DNA of 64,000 nt from UBA7067 sp051880615 (GTDB lineage Bacteria; Bacillota; Clostridia; Oscillospirales; Acutalibacteraceae): assembly GCA_051880615.1 (NCBI GenBank), contig JBJEOH010000041.1, positions 124,001 through 188,000 of the forward strand, given 5' to 3'. The position numbers were made by a program, and so were the translations under genes. Numbering within the stretch: position 1 is the stretch's first letter; every line of letters starts with the position of its first letter. The notes under the pieces are model-generated. The model was not told the DNA's origin, did not search any database, and was given only the letters and a program-made list of their open reading frames with translations. Below are positions 42,987 through 52,125 of the stretch, piece after piece.

Positions 42987-43772
42987 TCAGCTTTCGCCGA
43001 TAATTCTTTTCGCATTGCCGCTGAATATTTTTTCAAGCTCATCATCATTTAATCCGAGACTCATAATATCCTCTATGCTGTCTGAGGCTGTCCACATCGG
43101 GTAATCGGTGCCGAACACAACACGCTCAGCACCATAAAGGCGAATAAGCTCCTTTGCCCTTTTTTTGCCGATGAACATTATTGAGCTTGATGTGTCAACA
43201 TAGCAGTTAGTGTCAAGCAGATATTCAAGTGCCAAATCCCACAGCGACCAGCCGCCGAAATGTGCGGCGATAACCGTAAGCTTCGGGAAGTTTTCAAGCA
43301 CTTTTTGCAGTCTTTTCGGGTGAGAGTAGGTGTAGCGGTAGTCACCGCAGTGCATTAACACAGGCAGTTTGCCCTGTATCATATCGTAAATCGGGAACAT
43401 TTTAGGGTCGTCCATATTAAAACGCTGTGTGTCAGGGTGAAGCTTGACACCGTGCAAGCCCAGGTTTATTATCTCCTCAATGTCCTCCTGTGGGTTTTCA
43501 AGGTCGGGATGAAGTGTGCCGAAGCCGATAAAATTTTTGTGCTTTTCGCACTCGGAGGCGATGAACTGATTGATACTTTTCACCTGATGCGGCACGGTTG
43601 CAACCGACTGCACCAGAAAGCGGTTCACACCGTTTTCTTCACCTTTTTTTACAAGGTTGTCCGCAGTGCCGCTGCAATCTATCTTAATGCTGTAAAAATC
43701 CCCGATGCCTTTAATTGCGTTGTCAGCTATTTTCTCAGGGTAAATATGTGCATGAAAATCAATAATTTCCAT
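42987..43772 (-). CDS. Amidohydrolase-2 family metal-dependent hydrolase
   Basis: TIM-barrel amidohydrolase of 261 residues: the FHAHIYP metal motif at the N-terminus, GVKLHPDTQRF, the His-bearing VLMHCGDYRY, VIAAHFGGW, and GTDYPMW near the C-terminus with the metal Asp. Related to the ACMSD/2-amino-3-carboxymuconate decarboxylase superfamily; reaction unknown. The ATG at 43772 follows AAGGAGTTG on the minus strand. Confidence 0.88.
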   Translation of the reverse strand: MEIIDFHAHIYPEKIADNAIKGIGDFYSIKIDCSGTADNLVKKGEENGVNRFLVQSVATVPHQVKSINQFIASECEKHKNFIGFGTLHPDLENPQEDIEEIINLGLHGVKLHPDTQRFNMDDPKMFPIYDMIQGKLPVLMHCGDYRYTYSHPKRLQKVLENFPKLTVIAAHFGGWSLWDLALEYLLDTNCYVDTSSSIMFIGKKRAKELIRLYGAERVVFGTDYPMWTASDSIEDIMSLGLNDDELEKIFSGNAKRIIGES

Positions 43773-43861
43773 AAACTCAACTCCTTGTAATCTATTATAT
43801 TTTATCTTTGTCAATTTGTAAAGAAAAGTCGTAAATTCGCAGTAAAATACATCACATATAA

Positions 43862-43900
43862 TTGACGGTATTGTGTAAATGTGATATAATTCGATATAAT
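43862..43900 (+). promoter_or_regulatory. Promoter of the hydrogenase/sensor cluster, with two -10 boxes
   Basis: TTGACG (43862-43867), a 17-nt spacer and TATAAT (43885-43890). A second TATAAT at 43895-43900 lies 18 nt from TTGTGT (43871-43876). The leader to the first ATG is about 120 nt. Confidence 0.75.
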
Positions 43901-44018
43901 AGAAACATTTTTTCTGTTTGCAAAATGCGGCTGTAATCCGCTTTTATTATACCGCAAATTAACGGAAAATGATGTTTAAACAATCTGAATTTATTATTCT
44001 GTGAAACGAGGTGTTTTT

Positions 44019-44264
44019 ATGAAGGTTTATGTATGTGTGGGAAGCTCCTGCCATTTAAGAGGCTCTTACGACATCATCAATCTTATGAAGGAAAATATTG
44101 CTGAAAGGCAGCTTGAAGATAAGGTTGAGCTTAGTGCTGCGTTTTGTCTCGGGAAATGCACCGACGGTGTATCTGTCAAGTTTGACGATGAGGTAGTGAG
44201 CGGCGTTAACAAGGAGAATTTCAACGATATTTTCAACGAATATGTATTGAACCGTTTGAATTGA
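44019..44264 (+). CDS. Thioredoxin-like [2Fe-2S] protein (NuoE/HymA-like)
   Basis: 81 residues: VCVGSSCHLRGSYD at the N-terminus and AAFCLGKCTDGVSV further on give four cysteines spaced as in the [2Fe-2S] domain of NuoE-type subunits, with the N-terminal helical part of full NuoE missing. Expected to pass electrons to or from the hydrogenase-like protein encoded 23 nt downstream. ATG at 44019 follows ACGAGGTG. Confidence 0.88.
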   Translation: MKVYVCVGSSCHLRGSYDIINLMKENIAERQLEDKVELSAAFCLGKCTDGVSVKFDDEVVSGVNKENFNDIFNEYVLNRLN

Positions 44265-44287
44265 TCGTGTATTCGGGAGTGTAAGAT

Positions 44288-45964
44288 ATGACCGATTGTA
44301 TACAGACAAAAAAATCAAATTGCAAAAACTGCCATAAATGTATCAGAGCCTGTCCTGTCAAGGCAATTCGTTTTCAGGATAATCAGGCTTATATTCTGAA
44401 GTCAGAATGTATTATGTGCGGCAAGTGCTACACAGCCTGCCCACAAAATGCAAAAGTAATAAGGGACGACTTGCAGTCAGTCAAGGAGCTTGTGAAAAGC
44501 GGAGTACCTGTATACGCCAGCATTGCGCCTGCCTTTGTTGCTGACTTTAAGGGTGTGAATATTACTGAGCTTGAAAAGGCTCTTAAAAAGCTGGGCTTTG
44601 CAGGAGCAGGTGAAACAGCTATCGGTGCAACAGTTGTCAAGGACGAGTATGAGAGAATCCTGCGCGGCAACGACCGTGAGGTTGTAATTTCGTCCTGCTG
44701 TCACAGCGTTAATACACTTATTCAGAAGTATTATCCCAACGCATTGCAGTATCTCGCAAAGGTTTTGTCACCTATGCAGGCACACTGCACAAAAATCAAG
44801 GAACAGCACCCTGAGGCTAAAACTGTCTTTATCGGGCCTTGCATTGCAAAAAAGGACGAGGCTGACTCGTACCCCGGCATTGTTGACGGAGTGCTGACAT
44901 TTATCGAGCTTAAACGCTGGATGGATGAGGAGGGGATTGCACCTGAGCCTACATACGAGAAGGATGACGGCGGCAGGGCAAGACTGTTCCCGACAACGGG
45001 CGGCATACTCAGATCAATGGTAACAAAGCCCGAAAATTACAGCTATATGGCGATTGACGGCGTTGAAAACTGTATGGCTGCGCTTGAGGATATTATTAAC
45101 GGCAAGATAACTAAGTGCTTTATCGAGATGTCGGCTTGTCCCGGCAGCTGTGTCGGCGGCCCTGCGATGAACAAGCACAGCTTCCGTCCTGTTGAGGAGT
45201 TCCTCGCTGTTGACCGATATGCCGATAACAAGGATTTTGACACTGAACAGATGTCTTCCGAGCAGCTTAAAAAGAATGTTGATTTTATCAATACCAAGCG
45301 TCAGATGCCCGGCGAAAAAGCTATTTCCGAAATTTTGAAGAAGATGGGAAAAACAAAGCCCGAGGATGAGCTGAACTGCGGTTCGTGCGGATATAACACC
45401 TGCCGCGAAAAGGCTGTGGCTGTTTATTTCGGCAAGGCTAACATAACAATGTGTTTGCCGTATCTTATCCAAAAGGCAGAGAGCTTTTCGGATACGATTA
45501 TCAAGAATACTCCTAACGGAATTATGGTTCTCAGCGAGGATTTGACTATTCAGCAGATAAATTCATCAGCAAGAAGAATTATGAATATTGCAAGGGTTCA
45601 GGATGTAATAGGCGAGCCTGTAGTTCGTATACTTGACCCATTGCCGTATATGCAGGTGTTAAGCAGCGGAGTCAATGTTCACGATAAGAGAATTTATCTT
45701 GCCGAGTATGATAAATATGTTGAAGAAACAATTCTCTATGATAAAAGCTACAACATCCTTATCAGCATAATGCGCGATGTCACCGCCGAGGAGCAGGAGA
45801 AGGAACAAAAGGAAACTATGGGCAAAAACACGATAGAGATAGCCGATAAGGTTATTGAAAAGCAGATGAGAGTTGTTCAGGAGATAGCTTCACTGCTCGG
45901 CGAAACCACGGCAGAAACCAAAATTGCCCTTACAAAGCTAAAGGAGTCCTTGAGCGATGAATAA
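44288..45964 (+). CDS. hydS: HydS-like putative H2-sensing [FeFe]-hydrogenase with PAS domain
   Basis: 558 residues. Two [4Fe-4S] motifs (Cys12/15/18/22 and Cys41/44/47/51) precede an H-cluster domain with L1 SSCCHS (135-140; catalytic enzymes have TSCCP), L2 GPCIAKKDE (183-191) and L3 SACPGSCVGGP (282-292). A further iron-sulphur domain (Cys364, 367, 372, 389) and a PAS domain (about 398-505) follow. This layout matches the group C hydrogenases proposed as sensors, such as R. albus HydS. H2 sensing is inferred. Overlaps the phosphatase gene by 8 nt. Confidence 0.9.
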   Translation: MTDCIQTKKSNCKNCHKCIRACPVKAIRFQDNQAYILKSECIMCGKCYTACPQNAKVIRDDLQSVKELVKSGVPVYASIAPAFVADFKGVNITELEKALKKLGFAGAGETAIGATVVKDEYERILRGNDREVVISSCCHSVNTLIQKYYPNALQYLAKVLSPMQAHCTKIKEQHPEAKTVFIGPCIAKKDEADSYPGIVDGVLTFIELKRWMDEEGIAPEPTYEKDDGGRARLFPTTGGILRSMVTKPENYSYMAIDGVENCMAALEDIINGKITKCFIEMSACPGSCVGGPAMNKHSFRPVEEFLAVDRYADNKDFDTEQMSSEQLKKNVDFINTKRQMPGEKAISEILKKMGKTKPEDELNCGSCGYNTCREKAVAVYFGKANITMCLPYLIQKAESFSDTIIKNTPNGIMVLSEDLTIQQINSSARRIMNIARVQDVIGEPVVRILDPLPYMQVLSSGVNVHDKRIYLAEYDKYVEETILYDKSYNILISIMRDVTAEEQEKEQKETMGKNTIEIADKVIEKQMRVVQEIASLLGETTAETKIALTKLKESLSDE

Positions 45965-47129
45965 TCTCTGTACCGACATCAGCTTCAACAGCGTGATAAA
46001 GCACGGTGAGCAGCTGTGCGGTGATAAGGTTGAGCTTATTGAGCAGGGCGACAACAGCTATGTTATGGTGCTTGCCGACGGACTCGGCAGCGGAGTTAAG
46101 GCAAATATACTTGCAACGCTGACCTCTAAAATCATCAGCACGATGATGGCTAATAATCTGAGCATTGAGGACTGTGTTGAAACAATCGCCCTTACTCTGC
46201 CTGTTTGCAGCGTTCGGCAGGTTGCTTACTCAACCTTTACTATAATTCGCGTTGTTGACAGTGAAGAGGCTGAAATAATACAGTACGATAACCCTCAGGT
46301 TATCATACTGCGTGACGGCAAAAGCATCGACTACCCCAAGACCGTCACCGAAGTTGAAGGCAAGACAATTTTTAAAACAAAAATAAAGCTTAAAGAAAAC
46401 GATGTTTTCATCGCAATGAGTGACGGTGCAATTTATGCCGGAGTTGGCAAGACGATGAACTTCGGCTGGCAGCGTGACAATATTGTTGAATTTATGGAGC
46501 AGATGTATGAGCCCGACTTCACCGCCAAGTCGCTGTGCAATCTTCTGCTTGATGAGTGCAACAGGCTCTACGGCGGCGAACCCGGTGACGACACAACAAT
46601 AGGCGCAATAAAAATAAGAAAACGAGCTCAGGTCAATGTGCTTTTCGGACCTCCGTCAAACCCCGACGAGGCACAAAAAATGCACTCTCTGTTTTTCTCA
46701 AAGGGAGGAAAGCATATTGTATGCGGCGGAACAACCTCAAGTCTTGTCGCTGAGTATTTAGGCAAGCCGATGAATACATCAATAGACTATCTCGACCCCG
46801 AAATTCCGCCGACAGCGACAATCGAAGGTGTTGACCTTGTCACCGAGGGTGTTATCACAATGAGCAAGGTGCTTGAATACGCGAAGCTCTATCTTGAAAG
46901 TAACGATTTATACTCGGACTGGAGCTTTAAAAAGGACGGAGCGTCTCAGATCGCAAGGATGCTGTTTGAGCAGGCGACAGATATTAATTTCTATGTCGGC
47001 AGGGCGATAAACCCTGCTCACCAGAACCCGAATTTGCCGATAAGCTTTAATATTAAAATGCAGATTGTTGAAGAGTTGAGCGAATGCTTAAAGAAAATGG
47101 GAAAAAGAATTAAAGTAAGCTATTTTTGA
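45957..47129 (+). CDS. SpoIIE/PP2C-type protein phosphatase with an unassigned C-terminal domain
   Basis: 390 residues. The first 222 form a PP2C/SpoIIE phosphatase: ADGLGSGVKAN (Asp41 metal ligand), SDGAIYAG (Asp156) and GDDTTIGAI (210-218). Residues about 224-390 are a second domain with the KGGKHIVCGGTTSSLVAEY segment and no family that I recognise. Overlap with hydS suggests the phosphatase is the output of the PAS/H-cluster sensor. No partner kinase or anti-sigma gene is nearby. Confidence 0.88.
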   Translation: MNNLCTDISFNSVIKHGEQLCGDKVELIEQGDNSYVMVLADGLGSGVKANILATLTSKIISTMMANNLSIEDCVETIALTLPVCSVRQVAYSTFTIIRVVDSEEAEIIQYDNPQVIILRDGKSIDYPKTVTEVEGKTIFKTKIKLKENDVFIAMSDGAIYAGVGKTMNFGWQRDNIVEFMEQMYEPDFTAKSLCNLLLDECNRLYGGEPGDDTTIGAIKIRKRAQVNVLFGPPSNPDEAQKMHSLFFSKGGKHIVCGGTTSSLVAEYLGKPMNTSIDYLDPEIPPTATIEGVDLVTEGVITMSKVLEYAKLYLESNDLYSDWSFKKDGASQIARMLFEQATDINFYVGRAINPAHQNPNLPISFNIKMQIVEELSECLKKMGKRIKVSYF

Positions 47130-47144
47130 TTGGAGTTGATTTGA

Positions 47145-48614
47145 ATGGCTGAACAGAATGCAAAACCGATACCGAAGCTTAGAAAGTTTGACACCAAGGT
47201 GCAGTATCTTAAATATAAGGTACTCAGAGAGGTAGCCCGCCACGCCTTTGACGACACACTGGTCGAAAGCTTCAATGATATAGCCAAGGTTATAGTAACC
47301 GGCAGAAAGCCGACAATGCGCTGCTGTATTTACAAAGAGCGTGCCATTATCGGTGAGAGAATAAAAATCGCAACAGGCGGTGACAGAAATAATCCTAATG
47401 TAATAGAAGTGCTGGATATAGCCTGCGACGAATGTCCGGTAGGCGGATTTATCGTGACAGAAAACTGCCGCGGTTGTATTGCTCACCGTTGTGAGGATGT
47501 CTGCAAAAGGGGTGCAATCACCTTTGACGAAAATCAGAAGGCGCATATCGACAAGGAAAAGTGTGTGAACTGCGGTAAATGCGCCGAGGTTTGCCCATAC
47601 AGTGCAATTGCAAACTACAGAAGACCGTGCGAGAAAGCCTGCAAGATAAAGGCTATCAGTATGAATGAGGAAACAAAGGCGGCACAGATTGATAACAGCA
47701 AGTGTATTTCCTGCGGCGCCTGCGTTTATCAGTGTCCGTTCGGAGCGATTGACGATAAATCGTATATACTTGATGTCATCAAAATGATTAAGGACAGTGA
47801 CGGCGGTAAAAACTTCAAGCTTTATGCTGTTGTTGCTCCGTCAATTTCAAGCCAGTTCAGCTATGCTAAGCTCGGTCAGGTTATAACGGCAATTAAGATG
47901 CTCGGATTTTCAAGCGTGGTTGAGGCTGCGTGGGGAGCTGATATGGTAGCCTACAAGGAGGCTAAGGAGCTTGTGGAAAAGGGATTCTTAACCAGTTCCT
48001 GCTGTCCGGCATTTGTAAGCTATATTCAAAAGCAGTTCCCGACCTTGAAGGATAACATAAGTCATAACCTTTCGCCGATGGCGGAAATTGCAAGATACAT
48101 TAAGGAAAATGACCCTGACTGTAAAATTGTGTTTATAGGACCTTGCACTGCTAAGAAAATGGAGGTTAAGCTTGACAGCGTTAAGCCTTATGTAGACAGC
48201 GCAATGACCTTTGAGGAGCTGCAAGCTCTCATTGACAGCCGCGATATTCCTATCGCCGAGCTTGAGGAGGGTGTGCTTGATAACGCCTCTTACTACGGAC
48301 GAATTTTTGCACGCTGCGGTGGCTTGAGCGACGCTGTTGCAGAGGCTCTTAAGGAACAGGGAGCAGAGGACTTTGACTTGAAGCCTATCTCCTGCGACGG
48401 AATTGATGAGTGCCGAATGGCGCTTTTAAAGGCTTCCAAAAATGTGTTGCCTTGCAACTTTATTGAGGGTATGGCTTGCACAGGCGGATGTATCGGTGGA
48501 CCGGGTTGCCTTACTCACGGACCGAAGGACAAAAATCAGGTTGATGCGTACGGCAAGCTTGCTTTTGAGAAAACCATCACCGACGCTATCGGTGTAACAG
48601 GAATAGATAAATAG
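47145..48614 (+). CDS. hydA2: Monomeric [FeFe]-hydrogenase, HydA2-like
   Basis: 489 residues. The N-terminal region carries extra cysteines (ACDECPVG, NCRGCIAHRCEDVC), then [4Fe-4S] ferredoxin motifs CVNCGKCAEVCP and CISCGACVYQCP. The H-cluster motifs are TSSCCPAF (L1, 283-290), GPCTAKKMEV (L2) and GMACTGGCIGGPG (L3), complete with all ligating cysteines, so catalysis of H2 turnover is likely. Placed after the HydS-like gene, as for the hydA2-hydS pair of Ruminococcus albus. Non-bifurcating by absence of HydB/HydC genes nearby. Confidence 0.92.
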   Translation: MAEQNAKPIPKLRKFDTKVQYLKYKVLREVARHAFDDTLVESFNDIAKVIVTGRKPTMRCCIYKERAIIGERIKIATGGDRNNPNVIEVLDIACDECPVGGFIVTENCRGCIAHRCEDVCKRGAITFDENQKAHIDKEKCVNCGKCAEVCPYSAIANYRRPCEKACKIKAISMNEETKAAQIDNSKCISCGACVYQCPFGAIDDKSYILDVIKMIKDSDGGKNFKLYAVVAPSISSQFSYAKLGQVITAIKMLGFSSVVEAAWGADMVAYKEAKELVEKGFLTSSCCPAFVSYIQKQFPTLKDNISHNLSPMAEIARYIKENDPDCKIVFIGPCTAKKMEVKLDSVKPYVDSAMTFEELQALIDSRDIPIAELEEGVLDNASYYGRIFARCGGLSDAVAEALKEQGAEDFDLKPISCDGIDECRMALLKASKNVLPCNFIEGMACTGGCIGGPGCLTHGPKDKNQVDAYGKLAFEKTITDAIGVTGIDK

Positions 48615-48618
48615 TCCT

Positions 48619-48861
48619 ATGCATAAGCTTCATTATGCGCAGACGAGCAGCTATTCCGATATAGCAAAAGATATAGGCAGACCGAAAGCCTGCCGTGCTG
48701 TCGGTGGTGCTAACGGCAAAAATCCGATTATGATTATTATAATTCCCAGCCATAGGGTGATAGGGAAGAGCGGCTCACTTGTCGGCTTTTCGGCGGGTAT
48801 GGAGGTTAAGAAGTATCTGCTTGCTTTAGAAGAAAAGACAGCAGGTAAGCACAGCGGGTAA
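48619..48861 (+). pseudogene. ogt: Remnant of O6-alkylguanine-DNA alkyltransferase, catalytic Cys replaced by Ser
   Basis: 80 codons match only the C-terminal DNA-binding half of Ogt/MGMT: SSYSDIAKDIGRPKACRAVG, GANGKNPI and the active-site loop, which reads IPSHRVIGKSG where functional enzymes have IPCHRV. A single base (AGC for TGC) accounts for the change. The N-terminal ribonuclease-H-like domain is missing, replaced by about nine unrelated residues after the hydA2 stop. No good ribosome binding site. Most likely a decayed gene; a non-catalytic alkyl-lesion binder of the ATL kind is the alternative. Confidence 0.7.
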
Positions 48862-48886
48862 GCCTTGATTTTTATTTTGATATAAC

Positions 48887-48924
48887 AAAAGCAGCGATGA
48901 TTTTGAACATCGCTGCTTTTTGCT
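48887..48924 (+). terminator. Two-way terminator between the ogt remnant and the alanine symporter
   Basis: 13-bp stem AAAAGCAGCGATG (48887-48899) / CATCGCTGCTTTT (48908-48920), T-rich on both strands, between convergent units. Confidence 0.93.
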
Positions 48925-48943
48925 GTGTATTTTATTTTATGTA

Positions 48944-50374
48944 TTACTTCTCAGCCATTGGAATCGGCGTATTGTCGTATTCATCAATATGGTCGAGATA
49001 ATACTTCGTATCCTTTCTCATATCGCCCGACAGCATCCATACCGCAAATATATTCGGCAGCGCCATACAAGCATTCAGAATATCCGCAATATTCCAAACA
49101 ACATTTACAGCGAGCAGCGGAGCTATGGCAAGAACAACAATCCATACTACTCTGTATATCGGGAGTGCCTTCAAGCCGAAGAGATACACAATACAACGCT
49201 CAGCGTAATATGACCAGCCGAGAATTGTTGAATATGCGAAGGTTACGATTCCGACAACTATGATAACAGGGCCGACATACGGAATCTGAGCGAATGCCGC
49301 GTTTGTAAGGCTTGCACCGTCAATCTGCACAGTGTCGATTGCAGGATTTGCAATACAGCTGCTTACGATTACAAGACCGGTCATAAGGCATACAACAACT
49401 GTGTCCCAGAATGTACCTGTTGATGAAACGAGAGCCTGTCTTACGGGGTTTCGGGTTTTGGCAGCCGCCGCAACAATCGGAGCAGAGCCCATACCTGATT
49501 CGTTTGAGAACAGACCTCTTGCAATACCGTATCTGCATCCCATCATAAGGGCTGTTCCCATAAAGCCGCCTGCAACAGACTTAAGCGAAAATGCCTCTGA
49601 TAAAATAGCCTGCACAGCCTGACCTATATACTGCCAGTTATAGCAAAGTATGTAAATACAGCCGCCGACATACAGAACAGCCATAAGCGGAACAAGCTTT
49701 TCACAAACTCTTGATATTGACTTTACGCCGCCAAAGAGAACAATACCCGTAAGAAGCGCCGCAGCAAGACCGCATACAAGCGGAATTACCGGCAGTGTAA
49801 GACCGAACAAATTGATGTTGAGCGCTTTGTCAGCGTCAAAAGTGTCGGTAAGTACGCTGGAAATTGCATTAATCTGAACGCCGTTTCCGATACCAAAGGC
49901 GGCTAAAGCGGCAAGCACGGCAAATATTATGCCAAGCCATTTCATATTAAGACCTCTTTCAAGCGCATACATAGCGCCGCCTACCATAGAGCCGTCCTTT
50001 GTTTTAACTCTGTACTTCACGCCGATGAAGGACTCGGCGTATTTTGTTGCTATGCCGAGTACGCCGGTTATCCAGCACCAGAACACTGCGCCGTAGCCGC
50101 CGAGTGCTATTGCTGTTCCCACGCCGATGATGTTGCCTGTGCCGATTGTTGAGGCAAGCGCAGTAGTCAGCGCCTGAAACTGGCTTACATCACCCGACGA
50201 TTCGGGATCCTTAGTAACCGAAAGCTTAATCGCCTTCGGCAGCTTGCGTTGAATAACGCCTGTTCTGATTGTCATAAATATGTGTGTGCCGAGCAGAAGA
50301 ATTATCATCGGCCAACCCCACATAAAGTCATCAATGACTCCGACAATTTGTTCGAAAATCTCCAAAATTTCCAC
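48944..50374 (-). CDS. Alanine/glycine:cation symporter (AGCS family)
   Basis: Polytopic membrane protein of 476 residues with about 11 hydrophobic segments. Family signatures include FQALTTALASTIGTGNIIGV, ALGGYGAVFWCWITG, GMGSAPIVAAAAKTRNPVRQ and TFAYSTILGWSYYAER. Takes up alanine or glycine with Na+ or H+. Transcribed away from pyrDK with a 69-nt spacer; start preceded by a minus-strand GAGGTGG ribosome binding site. Confidence 0.95.
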   Translation of the reverse strand: MEILEIFEQIVGVIDDFMWGWPMIILLLGTHIFMTIRTGVIQRKLPKAIKLSVTKDPESSGDVSQFQALTTALASTIGTGNIIGVGTAIALGGYGAVFWCWITGVLGIATKYAESFIGVKYRVKTKDGSMVGGAMYALERGLNMKWLGIIFAVLAALAAFGIGNGVQINAISSVLTDTFDADKALNINLFGLTLPVIPLVCGLAAALLTGIVLFGGVKSISRVCEKLVPLMAVLYVGGCIYILCYNWQYIGQAVQAILSEAFSLKSVAGGFMGTALMMGCRYGIARGLFSNESGMGSAPIVAAAAKTRNPVRQALVSSTGTFWDTVVVCLMTGLVIVSSCIANPAIDTVQIDGASLTNAAFAQIPYVGPVIIVVGIVTFAYSTILGWSYYAERCIVYLFGLKALPIYRVVWIVVLAIAPLLAVNVVWNIADILNACMALPNIFAVWMLSGDMRKDTKYYLDHIDEYDNTPIPMAEK

Positions 50375-50443
50375 CTCTTTTTTTATTTGTGCATATTATA
50401 ATGCCGCTGTGGATTACCCAAGCAGTCTTATCGCTTTGACTTT

Positions 50444-51355
50444 TTACCACGGCTTTATTGTCGCCGTAAGCTCGGTAACGCTTTTCATTCCCTTTTTATC
50501 AAGGTAATCGTTGAGCCCTTTGCATATTTTTATCGGTGCATAAGGGTCATTGAAAAGAACAGTTCCGATTTGAAGTGCGTCTGCACCTGCAATCAGCATT
50601 TCAACAGCGTCCTGCCATGTCGTTATGCCGCCCATTCCGATAACAGGTATTTTAACCGCATTTTTTACCTGCCATACCATTCTCACCGCAACAGGGAATA
50701 CAGCAGCACCGCTCATTCCGCCGGTGTTGTTTTTTAGAATCGGTCTTGCGGTGTCAATGTCAATTCTCATACCTGTCAGCGTGTTGATAAGCGAAACTGC
50801 GTCTGCTCCCTCAGTCTCGGCACTTTTTGCTATTTCGGCAATATCGGCTACATTCGGCGAAAGCTTTACAATCAGCGGCTTTTTGCAATGCGCTCTGACA
50901 GCTTTTGTTATATTGCCGACAGACTCGCACGATGTTCCGAAAGCAACACCGCCGTGCTTTACATTAGGACAGGATATATTCATCTCTATCATATCAACCG
51001 CGCTGTCAGAGAGCTTTTCTGCCATCTGACAGTAATCGTCAACAGTGTTGCCGGCTATATTAGCTATAACAGCTGTACCCTGCTGTGAAAGCCACGGTAA
51101 ATCTTCTTCAATAAAATGGTCAACTCCGGGGTTCTGAAGCCCTACCGAGTTTAAAATTCCGGAAGTATATTCAGCTATTCGCGGCGGAGGGTTTCCGAGT
51201 CTCGGGGCAAGCGTAATGCCCTTGCACGAAATTCCGCCGAGCGTCGAAAGCGGATAAAATTCGCTGTATTCATGGCCGAAGCCGAATGTTCCCGATGCGG
51301 CAATAAGCGGATTGTTGAGCTTTACTCCGCAGATGTTAAGTGATAAATCAGCCAT
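50444..51355 (-). CDS. pyrD: Dihydroorotate dehydrogenase B, catalytic subunit
   Basis: Class 1B enzyme (NAD-linked) oxidising dihydroorotate to orotate in pyrimidine synthesis. 303 residues, FMN-binding TIM barrel: PLIAASGTFGFGHEY, SVGLQNPGVDHF, the active-site Cys in EMNISCPNVKHGG, and GMGGITTWQDAVEMLIAGA. Overlaps pyrK by 8 nt on the same strand, forming the PyrD-PyrK heterotetramer genes. Confidence 0.96.
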   Translation of the reverse strand: MADLSLNICGVKLNNPLIAASGTFGFGHEYSEFYPLSTLGGISCKGITLAPRLGNPPPRIAEYTSGILNSVGLQNPGVDHFIEEDLPWLSQQGTAVIANIAGNTVDDYCQMAEKLSDSAVDMIEMNISCPNVKHGGVAFGTSCESVGNITKAVRAHCKKPLIVKLSPNVADIAEIAKSAETEGADAVSLINTLTGMRIDIDTARPILKNNTGGMSGAAVFPVAVRMVWQVKNAVKIPVIGMGGITTWQDAVEMLIAGADALQIGTVLFNDPYAPIKICKGLNDYLDKKGMKSVTELTATIKPW

Positions 51356-52112
51356 TCCAGACTACCTCCTCCGCATTAAATACAGGGCCTTTTTTGCATA
51401 CATGGGTGTATTCCTCTTCACCGCTGCTGCTTTTTGTTTTGCACGCACACACAAGGCAAGCGCCAATTCCGCAGCCCATTCTCTCCTCTAAGGATACCTG
51501 ACACGGCTTTCCGTTTTCTTTGCACAAAGCCGCCACAGCCTTAAGCATCGGTGTAGGACCGCAGGCACAGACCTCGTCAACCTTGTCGATTATTTCCTTC
51601 AGTGCGTCAGTGACAAAGCCGTGTATGCCAAAGCTGCCGTCGTCTGTTGTGACAATCGTTTCACAGCCTGCCGCCTTGAAATCATCGCAGAGTATTACAG
51701 CGTCCTTATTTGCAAAGCCGAGTATAGCGTAGGATTTGTCCGCCTGCTTTGCACTGTAGAGCATCGGCGGTGTACCGATGCCTCCGCCGATAAACGCATA
51801 GGTTTTGCCTTTTTCAATTTTAAAGCCGTTTCCTAACGGCGCAATAATGTCAAGCTTATCGCCTGTTTTAGTCTGCGATAAAATTTCAGTACCCTCACCC
51901 TTGATGCGGAAAACTATTCTAATGCAATCATCAATAACATCGCACACTGAAATAGGTCGGCGCAAGGTTTTGCCGGGTACCGCAATATGCACAAACTGCC
52001 CCGGTTTGGTGATTTGCGCAAGCTCAGCGTTTTTAAGATAGAAGTCGAAAATTCCTTTCGCAAGCTCCTTTTTTTCAACAAGCTCAAAGAGCTGTGAATC
52101 GTATTTCTTCAT
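51348..52112 (-). CDS. pyrK: Dihydroorotate dehydrogenase B, electron transfer subunit
   Basis: Ferredoxin-reductase-like FAD and [2Fe-2S] protein of 254 residues that passes electrons from PyrD to NAD. FAD motif RRPISVCDV, NAD-binding GGGIGTPPMLYSAKQ, ACGPTPMLKA, and the C-terminal cluster motif MGCGIGACLVCACK with a later HVCKKGP cysteine. Upstream of pyrD in a two-gene operon; it begins 13 nt after the transglutaminase gene. Confidence 0.95.
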   Translation of the reverse strand: MKKYDSQLFELVEKKELAKGIFDFYLKNAELAQITKPGQFVHIAVPGKTLRRPISVCDVIDDCIRIVFRIKGEGTEILSQTKTGDKLDIIAPLGNGFKIEKGKTYAFIGGGIGTPPMLYSAKQADKSYAILGFANKDAVILCDDFKAAGCETIVTTDDGSFGIHGFVTDALKEIIDKVDEVCACGPTPMLKAVAALCKENGKPCQVSLEERMGCGIGACLVCACKTKSSSGEEEYTHVCKKGPVFNAEEVVWNG

Positions 52113-52125
52113 CTGCTACATCCTT

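Noticed and set aside
48619..48861. Functional ogt gene
   Set aside because: N-terminal domain missing and catalytic Cys is Ser.
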